Source of the DNA: Cordia subcordata | Taxonomy: Eukaryota; Streptophyta; Magnoliopsida; Boraginales; Cordiaceae | NCBI GenBank assembly: GCA_028554755.1 | Contig: JAPTOF010000003.1 | Coordinates: 31,266,001 to 31,330,000 of the forward strand | Reading direction: 5' to 3' | Length of the DNA stretch: 64,000 nucleotides | Part shown: in pieces, positions 1 through 10,204 of the stretch | How the letters are laid out: every line of letters begins with the position of its first letter | Numbering within the stretch: position 1 is the stretch's first letter | Translations under genes and position numbers: made by a program | Notes under the pieces: generated by a model | The model's database searches: none | Seen by the model: the letters and a program-made list of their open reading frames with translations, nothing else | Told to the model about the DNA's origin: nothing

Positions 1-410
1 TACAAAGTGAAACTTGATACCCATCTAGACCTTAAGTAATTATCTTGATCACTATACGCAGAAGAATAATTGTTTCATTATCCATAGCAATCACGGGAAT
101 AAGTATCCATGTAGTTGATTTAATTCGAAAGAAAAAGAAAAATTGACCCATGGAAGGCATGGGTTACGAGAACTCTAGTGTGTGCACAAACAAACATATA
201 CATTACATACACCATTGCATGAATTTTGTTAATTATAAAATTTTGTTAGAGCTTGAATGAAATTTTAAATCAATCAAATAATTGTAGTTATTCTGGCCAC
301 TCAAAACCTATTCTAACTTCCAATATTGAAAGAGCCTAGTCAATTTTTCATCATGTCCAAAGTAGAATTTCCTATAATGCACAACGAACGATGAATAATG
401 TGAAAGCATG

Positions 411-453
<43 letters not shown>

Positions 454-770
454 AAAGGGCAATATATTTTGAATCACTTTACGACATGGGTCATCTATTT
501 CTATATTTCATCTATAGCTAGCAACAAACAGTATGGTTAACGTAGAGAAATAGTTTTAAGTAGGAAAGTGTCGTTATACACAAATCAAAGAAGGACTAAT
601 CCTGTTCAAAAGTAATTCTAACTTACACTTGATACAGATCTCCCACCTTTCGAGGATCACTTGGCAAGTTTAAATGTGAAAAGCTTATATTAACAAAAGT
701 GATCATGTCATTGATCAATTAGAAATTAGAGCATGACATGAAGTAAACTATGGATGAAGTGAAATGACTT
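1..770. other. Intergenic AT-rich DNA
   Basis: No reading frame or recognisable element was found here. A perfect AT dinucleotide microsatellite lies at about 414-450. The rest is unstructured AT-rich spacer with no sign of a gene. Confidence 0.6.
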
Positions 771-2000
771 TTGCATCTACACATCTCGCTGGAAGCTGAG
801 CAACTCTTTCATCAACCCCTTTTGCATCTCCCATCCTCTGAACGCATGCTGGCTGGAAATTAGAGAAATACAAATAACAGAGACATGGGCCAACAACCAA
901 CAGGCCCAAACAAGACACACCCTACTCCAAGCAAGAAGATTGACTAGACTACTCAAGACTTAAACTTGCATAGGAGGAGTTGATTTTGCAAATGAGGAGT
1001 TATTGATCATTTTGTTGGACCTGTGTACTGTCTTTTCGTTTTATACATGTTTCCAGCTAGTTAAATAGTTAATAATATTATGCAGCTTTTCACATGGGTG
1101 GCGGTTCAGTCCATTTCGATTGCATGAAAGACGATCACATTGCTTATCCTGCAAGGAAAAAGAGACGTGTCTTTTTTTTTTTTGTTGGGGGGGGGGGTGA
1201 TTATAAAATATGTTGAGATGAAAGCAAGACTGAGTTAATAAGCATGAGATACTATTAGCATATATACCCACTCTTAGAATAGTCAGAAATAAAAGCCATA
1301 ATTGTTCTTGAAAAATCCTGCCAAGATTAGTGTAGATTCATTGATCTTCTATGATCTTATTAGCCATAACACGTGGAATGTGCACTTACTCAAAATGTTT
1401 TGGTGTTTCACCAATTCTCACGTCATGAATGTTTACCAATTTCTACAATCTAGAGGCTCAATTAAAACTAGGAATTGAATTTTCCCCGTGTTATGCACGG
1501 GTTCGTACTTTATTCTTGTTTATGGATGTCAAATTTCATTATAAATTTTTTTTAATAACTGAAATTAAAATTTTATTCGATAAAATTGTTCTAAGATAAG
1601 TATTGATAATAATAAATGAGAAAAGATAACTCCAATAACCCAAAGATAGTATTTAAAAAAAAAAAAAAAAAAAAAAGCGCTAGACAAGACCAAACAGCAA
1701 CAACATGTAAAAGAAACGTGGGCCTGTATTCCCAAAGCCCATTAGTGAAAGAAACAACACAGAAGCAAAAATAATAATAATAATAATAACAGACACATGG
1801 GCCAACAACGGATCGGCCCAAACACGAGAGACACCCTACTCCAACCAAAAGACTACCTGACTACTCAAGATTTAAAAGTTCAAAAGAGAGTGGACAAGAG
1901 CAAACAGGAAAATGTGGGCCTAAGCAGGTGAAGCCCATTAGGGAAAAGGAAATACCGCACAAGTAAAATCCTAAACAGACCAACAGAGAAAGAGGAGGCC
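771..2000. repeat. Decayed duplicated copies of the pseudogene tail
   Basis: Three related blocks lie next to the pseudogene at 2001-2714. Blocks at about 880-975 and 1790-1870 share a run with 'catgggccaacaac', 'ggcccaaac', 'acaccctactccaa' and 'gactactcaaga'. Blocks at about 1675-1770 and 1885-1965 share 'gcaaacag', 'gtgggcct' and 'agcccatta'. A stretch near 783-812 also resembles the pseudogene's coding end ('gctgagcaa', 'ctctttca'). A long A tract sits at about 1650-1675. I read this as repeated local duplication of the 3' part of one gene, followed by decay. The order of events is inference. Confidence 0.55.
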
Positions 2001-2714
2001 CTACTCAAAATGTAAATGAGACTGGAATTCTTCGACCAGCTTTAAAATGTCATTCTCCCGAACCCGTTCTCGAACAGTCGCAACATCGTTCAAACCGCTT
2101 GATACAGCAGCATGGAGCTGAGCAAGATACTCTTTCACTTGTTCACGGCTCATCTCTGGTACTTTCCATTCTTTTTCCCTGAAAGCGGGCTCCAAGTCAG
2201 CCACGTAAGTGTCTTTGCCCTCAACCCACCGCTGCATAAGAGGAACCAGCAATAATTTCAGAGCTGCTGGCACAGCTCCTAACACTGCCCTCCCCCAGTT
2301 TGGGCAATGCCACAAAGAAATCCGTAATTCCATAATCCACAGTCATGTGGCAAGCTAACATAGTTGTCCCGGCAAAAGTGGCAAAGGCCATTACACATGC
2401 AAAGAGGTAGGGATCCTTCTCACTCAGCGAACTGCAGTAGATGCATAGCCAACTCACGTAGTCTCCGCTTTTCGGCTTGAGTGCGCTCCTCGCTTTGACT
2501 CTCAATGTCGAGAGGATCAGTCGTTCGTGGTTTGCTCGCCGGCAGGAGTGGTGATGCTGGGGTCAGAATGTTGTTCGCCGGTGTTGGTGGTTTCCTCGGT
2601 GGTGTTTTCTGGGTTGGAAGTGGGTTCGATGTGGGGGTTCGGAGGAGGAACTTGGTCTCTGGAAGGTTGAGGGTTTGTTCTTCTTCGTTTCTTGGAAGCT
2701 CTGGGAGAAGCCAT
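2001..2714 (-). pseudogene. Frameshifted pseudogene, family not recognised
   Basis: A coherent protein can be followed on the minus strand through three frames. It starts at the ATG at 2714 (MASPRASKKRRR, basic and NLS-like), runs through a Pro/Thr/Asn-rich stretch, then an acidic/basic segment with RTQAEKRRLRELAMHLLQF, then a hydrophobic segment (FACVMAFATFAGTTMLACHM), and ends in a soluble helical tail (MSREQVKEYLAQL, ENDILKLVEEF) with a TAG at 2001-2003. Single-base frameshifts are needed near 2511-2517, near 2421-2425 and near 2290-2300. The last is in a run of five G and could be a sequencing error; the other two are not in homopolymers. About 230 residues would result. I do not recognise the family. 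The remarkably intact composition in each frame suggests recent loss. Confidence 0.55.
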
Positions 2715-2859
2715 TGCTTCTGCACAGAGATGTTGAGCAGAGAAGAAATAAGAACCAAAATGATTTGCTATGACTCGCGCTTTGCGGCTATTTGAAGATA
2801 TTATTTGTGCTGTGTAGGTGTACTCATGCAACGGAAGAAAATACATTAAAATACTGGAT

Positions 2860-4240
2860 CATTCTTCCCCCGCGCTAATGTGTTTGTTTTTAGTTTTAAA
2901 AATAAAATAAAATTGCCTTTACTTAATGTATTTATAGATTCTTACTCTAGATAGAAGATAGTTATTTTTTTAAAAATAAAAACAAAAGAAAATTAGTGCA
3001 GTGACACATGATATCCTAGTTCGTTGTTTTAATATATAGATGGATTTGAACAAACGAAGCTTGGTGGGCTTTATACGATAGTTTATTATTAAATTATAAA
3101 TTTAAGATAAATTATTCGAAACAAATCATTAATTTGTAAGGTTATTCTTTTCTCTCTTTTTTTTTCCCCTCTCTCTTGGCTATATGACTTAATTTCTAGG
3201 ACTTAATCTCTTAAAAAGTGATGAAAAGGAAATAAAGCACGTGAGATGTAGTTTTAACTTTTTTGCGCATGCTGCATGGTGATCGCGAGCGGCTGGGGTG
3301 TGTGGCATGCTTAATACGTACTGTAACGCTGACAAGTGGCAGAAAGGATTTGGTTGGGGAGAAAAAACAATCATAAAAAAAGGTTATGTCAACCCTTGAC
3401 TTTATTAACTACAGACTGATGCCTTTTCTTTTTGTAGTAAAAACGTATATGGCTGGCTGCTTTTACAGACTGATAGCATTTGTGGTAAAAATATACAACG
3501 CCTGCTTTTAACTTGCGCTTCCATTTATCGTTTGGTTTACTAAAGACACATATATCTGCAAATAATCTTTGTTTTTTGTTTTTTTTTTCTTTCCTATATC
3601 CTCAAATAAATGACCACATATTTGTTATTGTAACCAAAATCACGTTAAAATCAGGATAAACTTTTCTTAATCATATGTTTCATCCAGGAGCGAATACGGG
3701 TTAATTAAATCGACCAAATTAATCCAAACAAACTGAAAAGTTATAAAGGTTAGTTTGGTTATTTTACATAGTTAAAAAGTAAAAATCAATTGGTTACTTA
3801 TAAATAAAAATCAATTGGTTTGATTTGGTTTTTAGTAGATATCCAAACCAACCAAACTAGAACGAACTATTTTTATTCCTAATTTTATGCATATATTAAT
3901 TCCAAATTTTTAGGATTCCAATTTTTAACCTTAAGACTATATTTCTAAACTTTAACTACCAAACTATAGCTACACTTGTATTTTGTTTTAATGTTAAGAT
4001 ATTGTGACATCAAATTTGTAGTATGAATAGTAAGTTATTTTTTTATATAATTTATTATGAAATTCGAGTTTTTTTAATTTAAAAAAAAATAAAAAATCAA
4101 AGCAAACTAAATATGTTGGTTTGGTTTGGTCATATATATATGATAAGAGAACTAATTAGTTTCTTTCAAATATGAAGCTCGGGGTAGTATAGGATGGACG
4201 GAATAATTTGATACGAGATTTTAGTCGGTACAAATAACTT
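2860..4240. other. Intergenic region, nothing recognised
   Basis: AT-rich spacer. Short ORFs are present but none resembles a protein family. About 3690-4140 carries repeated 'aatcaattggtt', 'tttggttt' and 'accaaacta' words that look like a degraded repeat. Confidence 0.5.
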
Positions 4241-4278
4241 ACTCTTTGTTCAAAAAAACAAAATACTCTTATTTGGCA

Positions 4279-4527
4279 CAATGGACAAGAGTAACGTACC
4301 AGGGGCTCTCTGCCAGGACCTCCCTACCACGTCGCATTTACGGGGGGGGGGGGGGTATGGCGAGATTCTTGGCAACAAAACATTACGAAAAGGAATCAAA
4401 ATATCATTTGACACGTGGCAACCTATTCATAATAACTACTACTGTCTCGTCTAAAAATTTTACTATGGACCCTCCTCAGCCAAATGTCCAAACTGAACCC
4501 ACACAAGACATATTAACCTGCACTATT
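4279..4527. repeat. Segmental duplicate, copy 1
   Basis: This block matches 5207-5445 in the same orientation. Shared words include 'ggacaagagt', 'ccaggggctctc', 'tatggcgagat', 'ttgacacgtggcaacc', 'tgtctcgtctaaaa' and 'cagccaaatgtccaaac'. A G run of about 14 lies inside copy 1 (from about 4341) and is absent from copy 2. No coding capacity is convincing. Confidence 0.8.
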
Positions 4528-4743
4528 AGAAAGCTAATTAGGGGATCGAAACTAAATTTTAATTATCGAATTTTTGAAACACTAAATTAGGGGATCGAAA
4601 CTAAATAAACCACTATCCGTTTATTTTCTTGTTTGGTTAAAAAAGTCTTCTTGATTTTTCTGCAATCAATGATATTTGTTTAGGTGTTTTGCTCTCGACC
4701 AAAAAACAAGCTTTCTAGCTTATGGTGATAATTGTGATTTTTA

Positions 4744-5010
4744 GTGTGTTTGGAATGATCTTATTTTAAGATATTTATTCTATTGAAATTTAGAGATATT
4801 TTATAAGATTTAAGATATCTTATCATATGCACCATGCATTCTATAGTTGTAAAAAATAAAATAGGAAGAATTGCTTATTTCTTATAAAATAAAAAGTATG
4901 GTTTTATTTTAAATTTTCATAGGATGCATAATAAAATTTCTTAAATTTTATAAGATATACTCTCATTTTAATAAGATAAGTATCTTAAAATAAGATTATA
5001 ACAAATATAG
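4744..5010. mobile_element. MITE-like element with about 27-bp inverted ends
   Basis: The left end at 4748-4774 reads tgtttggaatgatctt followed by attttaagata. The right end at 4981-5007 is its near-perfect reverse complement, differing mainly in the outer bases. The interior is AT-rich with no ORF. It sits between the two copies of the 250-bp duplicate. I could not fix a target site duplication. Confidence 0.65.
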
Positions 5011-5206
5011 CATTTGTTGATTATATTTTTTAATATTCATATCGGCATCAGATTGTTGTCAAAATTTACATTGACAAAAAATCAAAAAGATACGCACTGT
5101 ATGGTACATGCATAAATAACTAATCACCTCATAATAAATTAAGAGACACATAAAAATATAATGAGTGCTATATATATATATATATATATAGACATACACG
5201 GGCCAC

Positions 5207-5445
5207 AACGGACAAGAGTTCGTTCCAGGGGCTCTCAAGTCTCTACCGCGTCTCATGTATGGCGAGATCCTCGGCAAGAGACACAAGACGAAAAGGAAAT
5301 GAAAATATTCTTTGACACGTGGCAACCCATTCATATCAGGTAATAACAATTACTATTGTCTCGTCTAAAAAATCCAATTATGGAGTCCCTCAGCCAAATG
5401 TCCAAACCGAACCCATCCGAAACAAATTAACCGGCACTATAATCA
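5207..5445. repeat. Segmental duplicate, copy 2
   Basis: Direct-repeat partner of 4279-4527, starting about 930 bp after it. It follows a TA microsatellite at about 5168-5190. Differences between the copies are spread out, so the duplication is not recent. Confidence 0.8.
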
Positions 5446-5642
5446 ACCCAAATCAAAAAATTGGACCAATAGTTTCCACAATACAAGCGATTGTGAAAAT
5501 TACCAGCCCACCCCAAAGCCCAAAAATCAACTATGCAAGCCCCATCTACAAACAACCCAACGTCTTAATGGACCAAACACTTATTACCTAACTCAACCAG
5601 CCATATTTTTTTATTTGGCATTATAAAAAATGAGAAGATTTA

Positions 5643-5862
5643 GAGCGTATTTGGATTACCTTTTATCTAGGAAAAAGTATTTTTTTTTGAAAAAATTATA
5701 TTAAATTTGCAATAACTATTTGATTTGGTTTTTAAAAAAGCTGAAACTAGGAAAAAAAAAATCCCTTTTTTTCAAAAACCAGAATTTTCAGCTTCTAAAA
5801 AAAGTTATTTTTTAAAGTTGTTAAAAAAAATATTTTTAAAAAAAAGTCAATTCAATCGGGCC
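5643..5862. mobile_element. MITE, family member 1
   Basis: A 220-bp AT-rich element with the left end gagcgtatttggattacc and right end ttcaatcgggcc, flanked by 'ttta' on both sides. Its interior word 'ataactatttgatttgg' is shared with 15911-16137 and, in reverse orientation, with 37100-37307. The ends and TTA-like flank fit PIF/Harbinger (Tourist) MITEs; that class call is inference. Confidence 0.6.
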
Positions 5863-6089
5863 TTTAATAAGTGAGAAACATTTTTTGCAGATTAAAGTAA
5901 GATACAGGTGCAAAGACCAATTCAAACCCCTCATATCACTAACACGAAGACCTATAAAGCAAGGTTTGAGGGGTTGAGAGAAAACGCAACGAGACAAAGA
6001 AAGACCTACACAAATTCCACAATCAACAAATCAAGAAATAAAGACTCAAAGCGGAAACAAAGTGAACAAAATGACAAATGCAAGAAACA

Positions 6090-6830
6090 ACCTTCGAGTA
6101 GCCACGGCAATATCCAGACCATGCTCATTCCCCACGATCTTCATGGCTTCAATCGGCTCAACATGATTGGTGGAACACCATCTTCAATTTCATCATTCAC
6201 AAGCGCATCAAAGTGGTTGCTAGTTTTGCAAACAAGGGCTTGAATTCTTCTGGGAGAAGGAGTTCTCTTTGGAGAGGAAGGTCGAGAGCCCAATTGGGTT
6301 CTGGAGCTAGTAGCTTGCATTTTCCTTGTCGAATTGTTGGTACAAGGTCGAGGACAATCAACAATAACTTGATCACGGGTTGCAATCTTTTCTTTTTTTC
6401 CCAACTTTGATCCATTCATCATGATTTTTGATCTTTTGAGAAACTTGACCATTGCATGGCCAAGAGTCTTCGATAACATGGTTCAATGGATATTGATCAT
6501 CATTATGGCCAATCAATTTGCACTTTGAACACTTGGAAGGCATTCAAGTGTATTCAACCTCAACCCTAGCTTGGGAGTCATGCCTAAGCTTTGGAAAATT
6601 TTCCTCTGGTAAGTCTTCTTCCAAATTCACTTTACTGCAAACACGAGCAAATTTGAAATTATTCCAAGATTCCGTAAGAGAATCCATTTGGATTGGATTA
6701 TGTATGAAGGATGTCACATAACCATGCCCTCTATTTGACCAAAGACAAAGAGGCACCTCTCAAAGATTTGCCCAAATTGGAACCTTGTCACTATTTGTAT
6801 TCACCAATTGGGATTGGACTCCCATTTTTG
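6090..6830 (-). mobile_element. Decayed LINE ORF1 (DUF4283 / zinc-knuckle region)
   Basis: Minus-strand translation with stops shows the order typical of plant L1-type ORF1 proteins: EVPLCLWSNRGHGYVTS, then MDSLTES, FARVCSKV, RVEVEYT followed by a stop where the family has Trp, then MPSKCSKCKLIGHNDDQY. The knuckle is C-x2-C-x4-H-x4-C in the family; here the last Cys codon is TAT (Tyr). A later DEWIKVGKKRK matches the common 'EWxxVGKK' tail. Both the stop (TGG to TGA) and the Cys to Tyr change are G to A transitions, as expected of methylated repeats. No reverse transcriptase follows. The family call is from remembered motifs. Confidence 0.75.
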
Positions 6831-6840
6831 AAGAAGATCA

Positions 6841-7680
6841 ACTAATTAACTAATTAGTTTTATTTCGATTAAGGATGAAAATCAAAATTTTGTTTGATGA
6901 AGCATTTTTTATGAATATTTTAAGCCCAACCCTTTAAGTTTATTTATAACTTAAAATGCAATATAAAGTCTTCCGTTACTTGAAACCTTCTGATGATTAA
7001 AGAGAAAAAAAAAAGATATCTTGGTAACAATGCACTCTATAACTACTCTAAGTGGATTCTGTGATGTCCGAATTGATTATATGGCATGCTATTTACGACT
7101 AGTATTTGTTGCAAGTATATATCTCAGTCGAACATATGGCGTGCGTAAAGCATGAAGTTCAGATTATATCCATCCTTCCTATTAAATTGTGATGAGTCTT
7201 GTTTTTATATAGAGATTAGTTGTTTGATTATTTAATTAGAAAATCCTAGTATTTTGAGTATGATTTATGGAACAATATAGGGTTATATTACTATGTACGT
7301 AAGGGAAGAATATATTTTTTTTTGAAAGAAAAAGAAAAATGTGATGCCACAATTCGATATACAGTAAAACTACTGTTAGTACGAGGATTTTTTTTTTTCC
7401 AAAAGAAAAAGGAAATTGTGATGCCACAACCCGAACCACGTAACTGGATATTTTGAATTTCTCGTATTTCATTTCGTTTTCACCCCCTTTTTTCCACAAA
7501 TAAAAAGCAAACCCATAAATTATTTGAAAATTAACAATCATCGATAACAATAATAACGTACTCTGAACCACATCTGCATGCATGCATGCTTTCACCACCA
7601 AATTGTGAATATAGGATGGCGATGAAGCACGGCAACTTATTTTAAAATTACAAGATATTTATGATGAGAGATTCTTCATA
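6841..7680. other. Intergenic region downstream of the glycine-rich protein gene
   Basis: No gene seen. A short direct repeat lies at about 7317-7352 and 7388-7428, each ending 'tgtgatgccacaa' after a T run and an AAGAAAAAG word. The 3' UTR of the glycine-rich protein gene should lie at the right edge. Confidence 0.5.
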
Positions 7681-7734
7681 AAATCTTCGTAAAATTAAAA
7701 GGAAATAGTTTCATGCAATAATGCTGCAGCTGGT

Positions 7735-8403
7735 TCATGGTTCATCACCTCCGACGCCACCTCCATTTCCAGACCCGTAGCCTGATCCATAACCGGAGCC
7801 ACTTCCATAGCCTGATCCACTCCCTGAACTTCCACCACCACCACCGCCGCCTCCTCCACCTCCACCACCGCCACCACCTCCTCCTCTCCCACCACCGCTT
7901 CCATATCCCGAGCCACTGCCATAACCACTTCCATAGCCGCTTCCGGACCCATTTCCTGAGCCTCCACCACCTCCTCCTCCTCCACCCCTACCACCACCTC
8001 CTCCACCACCTCCACCCTTCCCCATCCCTCCACCAGACCCGTACCCCGAGCCATATCCAGACCCGTACCCCGATCCATAACCTTTACCAGCCCCGGATGC
8101 TCCACCGCCACCGCCACCGCCACCTCCTCCTCCTCCTCCCCCACTACCATATCTCTCTTCGTAGTTATCACTATATCCCTGTTCATATCCACCACCATAT
8201 CCACGGCCACTGCCATAACCCGAACCATACCCAGAACCCGAGCCTAGAGCCGACCCACCACTTCCTCCTCCTCCTCCCTCGCCACCTCCACCTCCCCCAC
8301 CTCCTCCTTTACCGACACCTGTCTTCCCCAACCTAGCGGCGAAAACAAGATCAACAAAAAGCAAAACTAAGAATGCAGCAGCTGTCAACTTAGAATGCCC
8401 CAT
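7735..8403 (-). CDS. Glycine-rich secreted (cell wall) protein
   Basis: A single-exon gene for 222 residues. The start MGHSKLTAAAFLVLLFVDLVFA is a good signal peptide, with cleavage expected near residue 22-23 before ARLGKTG. The rest is mostly glycine: runs of poly-Gly alternate with GYGSG/GSGYGS units. One Tyr/Glu-rich island (GYEQGYSDNYEERYGSG) breaks the pattern, and the protein ends GGGVGGDEP. No RNA-binding or zinc domain is seen, so this fits structural glycine-rich proteins of the wall, where Tyr can be cross-linked. Repetitive codons leave two other frames open over the same DNA; only this frame has the signal peptide and a Gly repeat. A TATA box lies 105 bp upstream. The exact role is unknown. 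Confidence 0.85.
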   Translation of the reverse strand: MGHSKLTAAAFLVLLFVDLVFAARLGKTGVGKGGGGGGGGGEGGGGGSGGSALGSGSGYGSGYGSGRGYGGGYEQGYSDNYEERYGSGGGGGGGGGGGGGGASGAGKGYGSGYGSGYGSGYGSGGGMGKGGGGGGGGGRGGGGGGGGGSGNGSGSGYGSGYGSGSGYGSGGGRGGGGGGGGGGGGGGGGGGSSGSGSGYGSGSGYGSGYGSGNGGGVGGDEP

Positions 8404-8507
8404 TTCTACAGTCCTAAAATGTGGCTATATAAGTGTTAATTATAGATGGATACAAAATGCATGTATGTGAGAAGTGAGCAATGACGAATAACGTATGACA
8501 AGGGTGT

Positions 8508-8515
8508 TATTTATA
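8508..8515 (-). promoter_or_regulatory. TATA box of the glycine-rich protein gene
   Basis: The minus strand reads CTATAAATAA, a consensus plant TATA box, 105 bp upstream of the ATG at 8403. This would put transcription start near 8475-8485 and give a 5' UTR of about 75 nt. The hAT-like element begins 13 bp further upstream. Confidence 0.65.
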
Positions 8516-8527
8516 GGCAATGTACAG

Positions 8528-9424
8528 AAGTGGTGAAGTCAGGAATTTAAATTAAGGGGGGTATGTTTATATATCACAAAATATTCTAAATAAATAAGTA
8601 ATGCATTCAAATTAGTAGTTATCAAAAATCAATAATCTTTTATATTAATACAGATAAGAAATAAAATAAAACTATAATTGCTCTCGATGATTTTTCATGC
8701 TTTGATAACGATGCATGATAACCTCATTACCAATAGTTGCTAAAAATATCTTTTTCAATGTATATCATCAAACATTCAGCCATCTACTAATCACTATTGC
8801 GTAAGTGATTATTCACAGTTCCTAGAAGATAAAAACTTTTTGAGAAAGGCATAACCAATTTGAGCCTCAATTATACAAACTTTAAATGTTGTTAAAGAAT
8901 GCATAAAAATAGATTTCTTAACCAATCGATCATTCCTCACTTCATGAAATCAAATGCTCTCTACTTTTCTTAATGCTTAAATAGCTTATCTGCTTCCATT
9001 CACATTAATTAAATAGTTTTATTTTTATACTTTCCCAAACTCTTCCAATACAAAACATCCCAAGAAATAGAATACCAACAAAAGAAAAAAAAATGAAAGC
9101 AAAAAAAAAAAAAAAAAAAGAGCACATACTTGTTGAAGGACAATTCCAAAATTGGAGTGAAAGAAAAGACTGGTTATGATTTTTCCTTTAAGGCAAATAA
9201 GACGTTTTAATTTTTTGGGTAAATAAGATTCAAGTAAGATTTTTTTTTTTAATGTTAAAAAGACAAAACTAGCCTAATTAATATATTAGACAAAGGAAAA
9301 AATGGGGGCAAATCTGATTTTTGTTCTTTAACTCATTTTTCAATAATATTAATTTTTTTTAAAAAAAAAATATGGGAGGCAATTGACCTCCTTCTCCACA
9401 ACCCACAACGTGGCTTCGCCACTG
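8528..9424. mobile_element. hAT-like non-autonomous DNA transposon
   Basis: 897 bp. The left end at 8528-8541 reads aagtggtgaagtca, and the right end at 9411-9424, tggcttcgccactg, is its imperfect inverse (CAGTGGCGAAGCCA). This resembles the CAGTGGCGGAGCCA ends common in plant hAT elements. The flanks are an 8-bp target duplication with one mismatch: ATGTACAG at 8520-8527 and ATGTAAAG at 9425-9432. Eight base pairs is the hAT hallmark. The interior is AT-rich with A and T runs and no transposase ORF, so it would depend on a transposase made elsewhere. Confidence 0.8.
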
Positions 9425-10200
9425 ATGTAAAGCCTCTGCTTGGCTTTCTAGTAGCTTCTTTAATTTAATGTCTAATAATAATTTATTTTTAAGGTTGTAA
9501 TATGAAAGCGTTTTTGGGTAGTGGTGACGGCAATGGTGGGCTGTGTGCTAAATGCAAATTTATCTCAAACGATAATGTTGCTCCACTTTTGACTAATTGG
9601 GGTTTATAGGAAATCTATAGCTCTACACATTGTGGTGTTCGTGGTCCTTTTGGCTTAATTTGACATACATGCAGTTGCAGTACTTGCGGTAGCAGTATTA
9701 TTTATTTATTTATTTTTGGAAATTCCTAAAATAAATTAAGACGATCGAAGCCCCCGCAGAGCCACAAGTGCGCACTAAGTCAGCCACCCCAACATTCTCT
9801 GTCGTCTGTCGACATCTGTATTTGTTAGTGGAGTTTTTGTCTTCATTTTCACGCTTCAAAGACAGATGTCATTTTACTTCTAGCCACGCTTTGGTGACCA
9901 TATGTATAGCACGCTTGCCTGCACTCTGCACTCAATCATTGCATTGCAACTTTGTAGTGTCAGTATTTGATTTACACTTGTCACTCGGTTATGGATTTGA
10001 GAAACACTTTCCCATCGAACTAATAGGAATTCAGCTTATGATGACATACTAATCTTAACGGGTTCAAGTATTTGAGCTTATTAATTAGATTTAACGGTGA
10101 CGGTCCAGTTTAGTTGAGCTTGAATTGTTATAGGTGGGAGCAGAGTAGGCTTATATGAAGTTTGTAGCGTTCTTTCTATATCGATTCTTTGTGAAGTTTG
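9425..10200. other. Intergenic region, no supported gene
   Basis: A 94-codon ORF at 9768-10052 exists, but its product resembles nothing and its neighbourhood is repetitive. I see no splice pattern or homology supporting a gene. Confidence 0.5.
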
Positions 10201-10204
10201 CAAT

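Noticed and set aside
7695..8228. 177-codon minus-strand ORF (Val/Glu/Met-rich) overlapping the glycine-rich gene
   Set aside because: A frame-shifted shadow of the same repeats, without a signal peptide.
7737..8336. 199-codon plus-strand ORF rich in His and Leu over the glycine-rich gene
   Set aside because: It is the antisense of GGN repeats. It lacks a signal or known domain, whereas the minus-strand frame has a signal peptide and TATA box.
9768..10052. 94-codon plus-strand ORF
   Set aside because: No recognisable product, no splice partners and repetitive surroundings.
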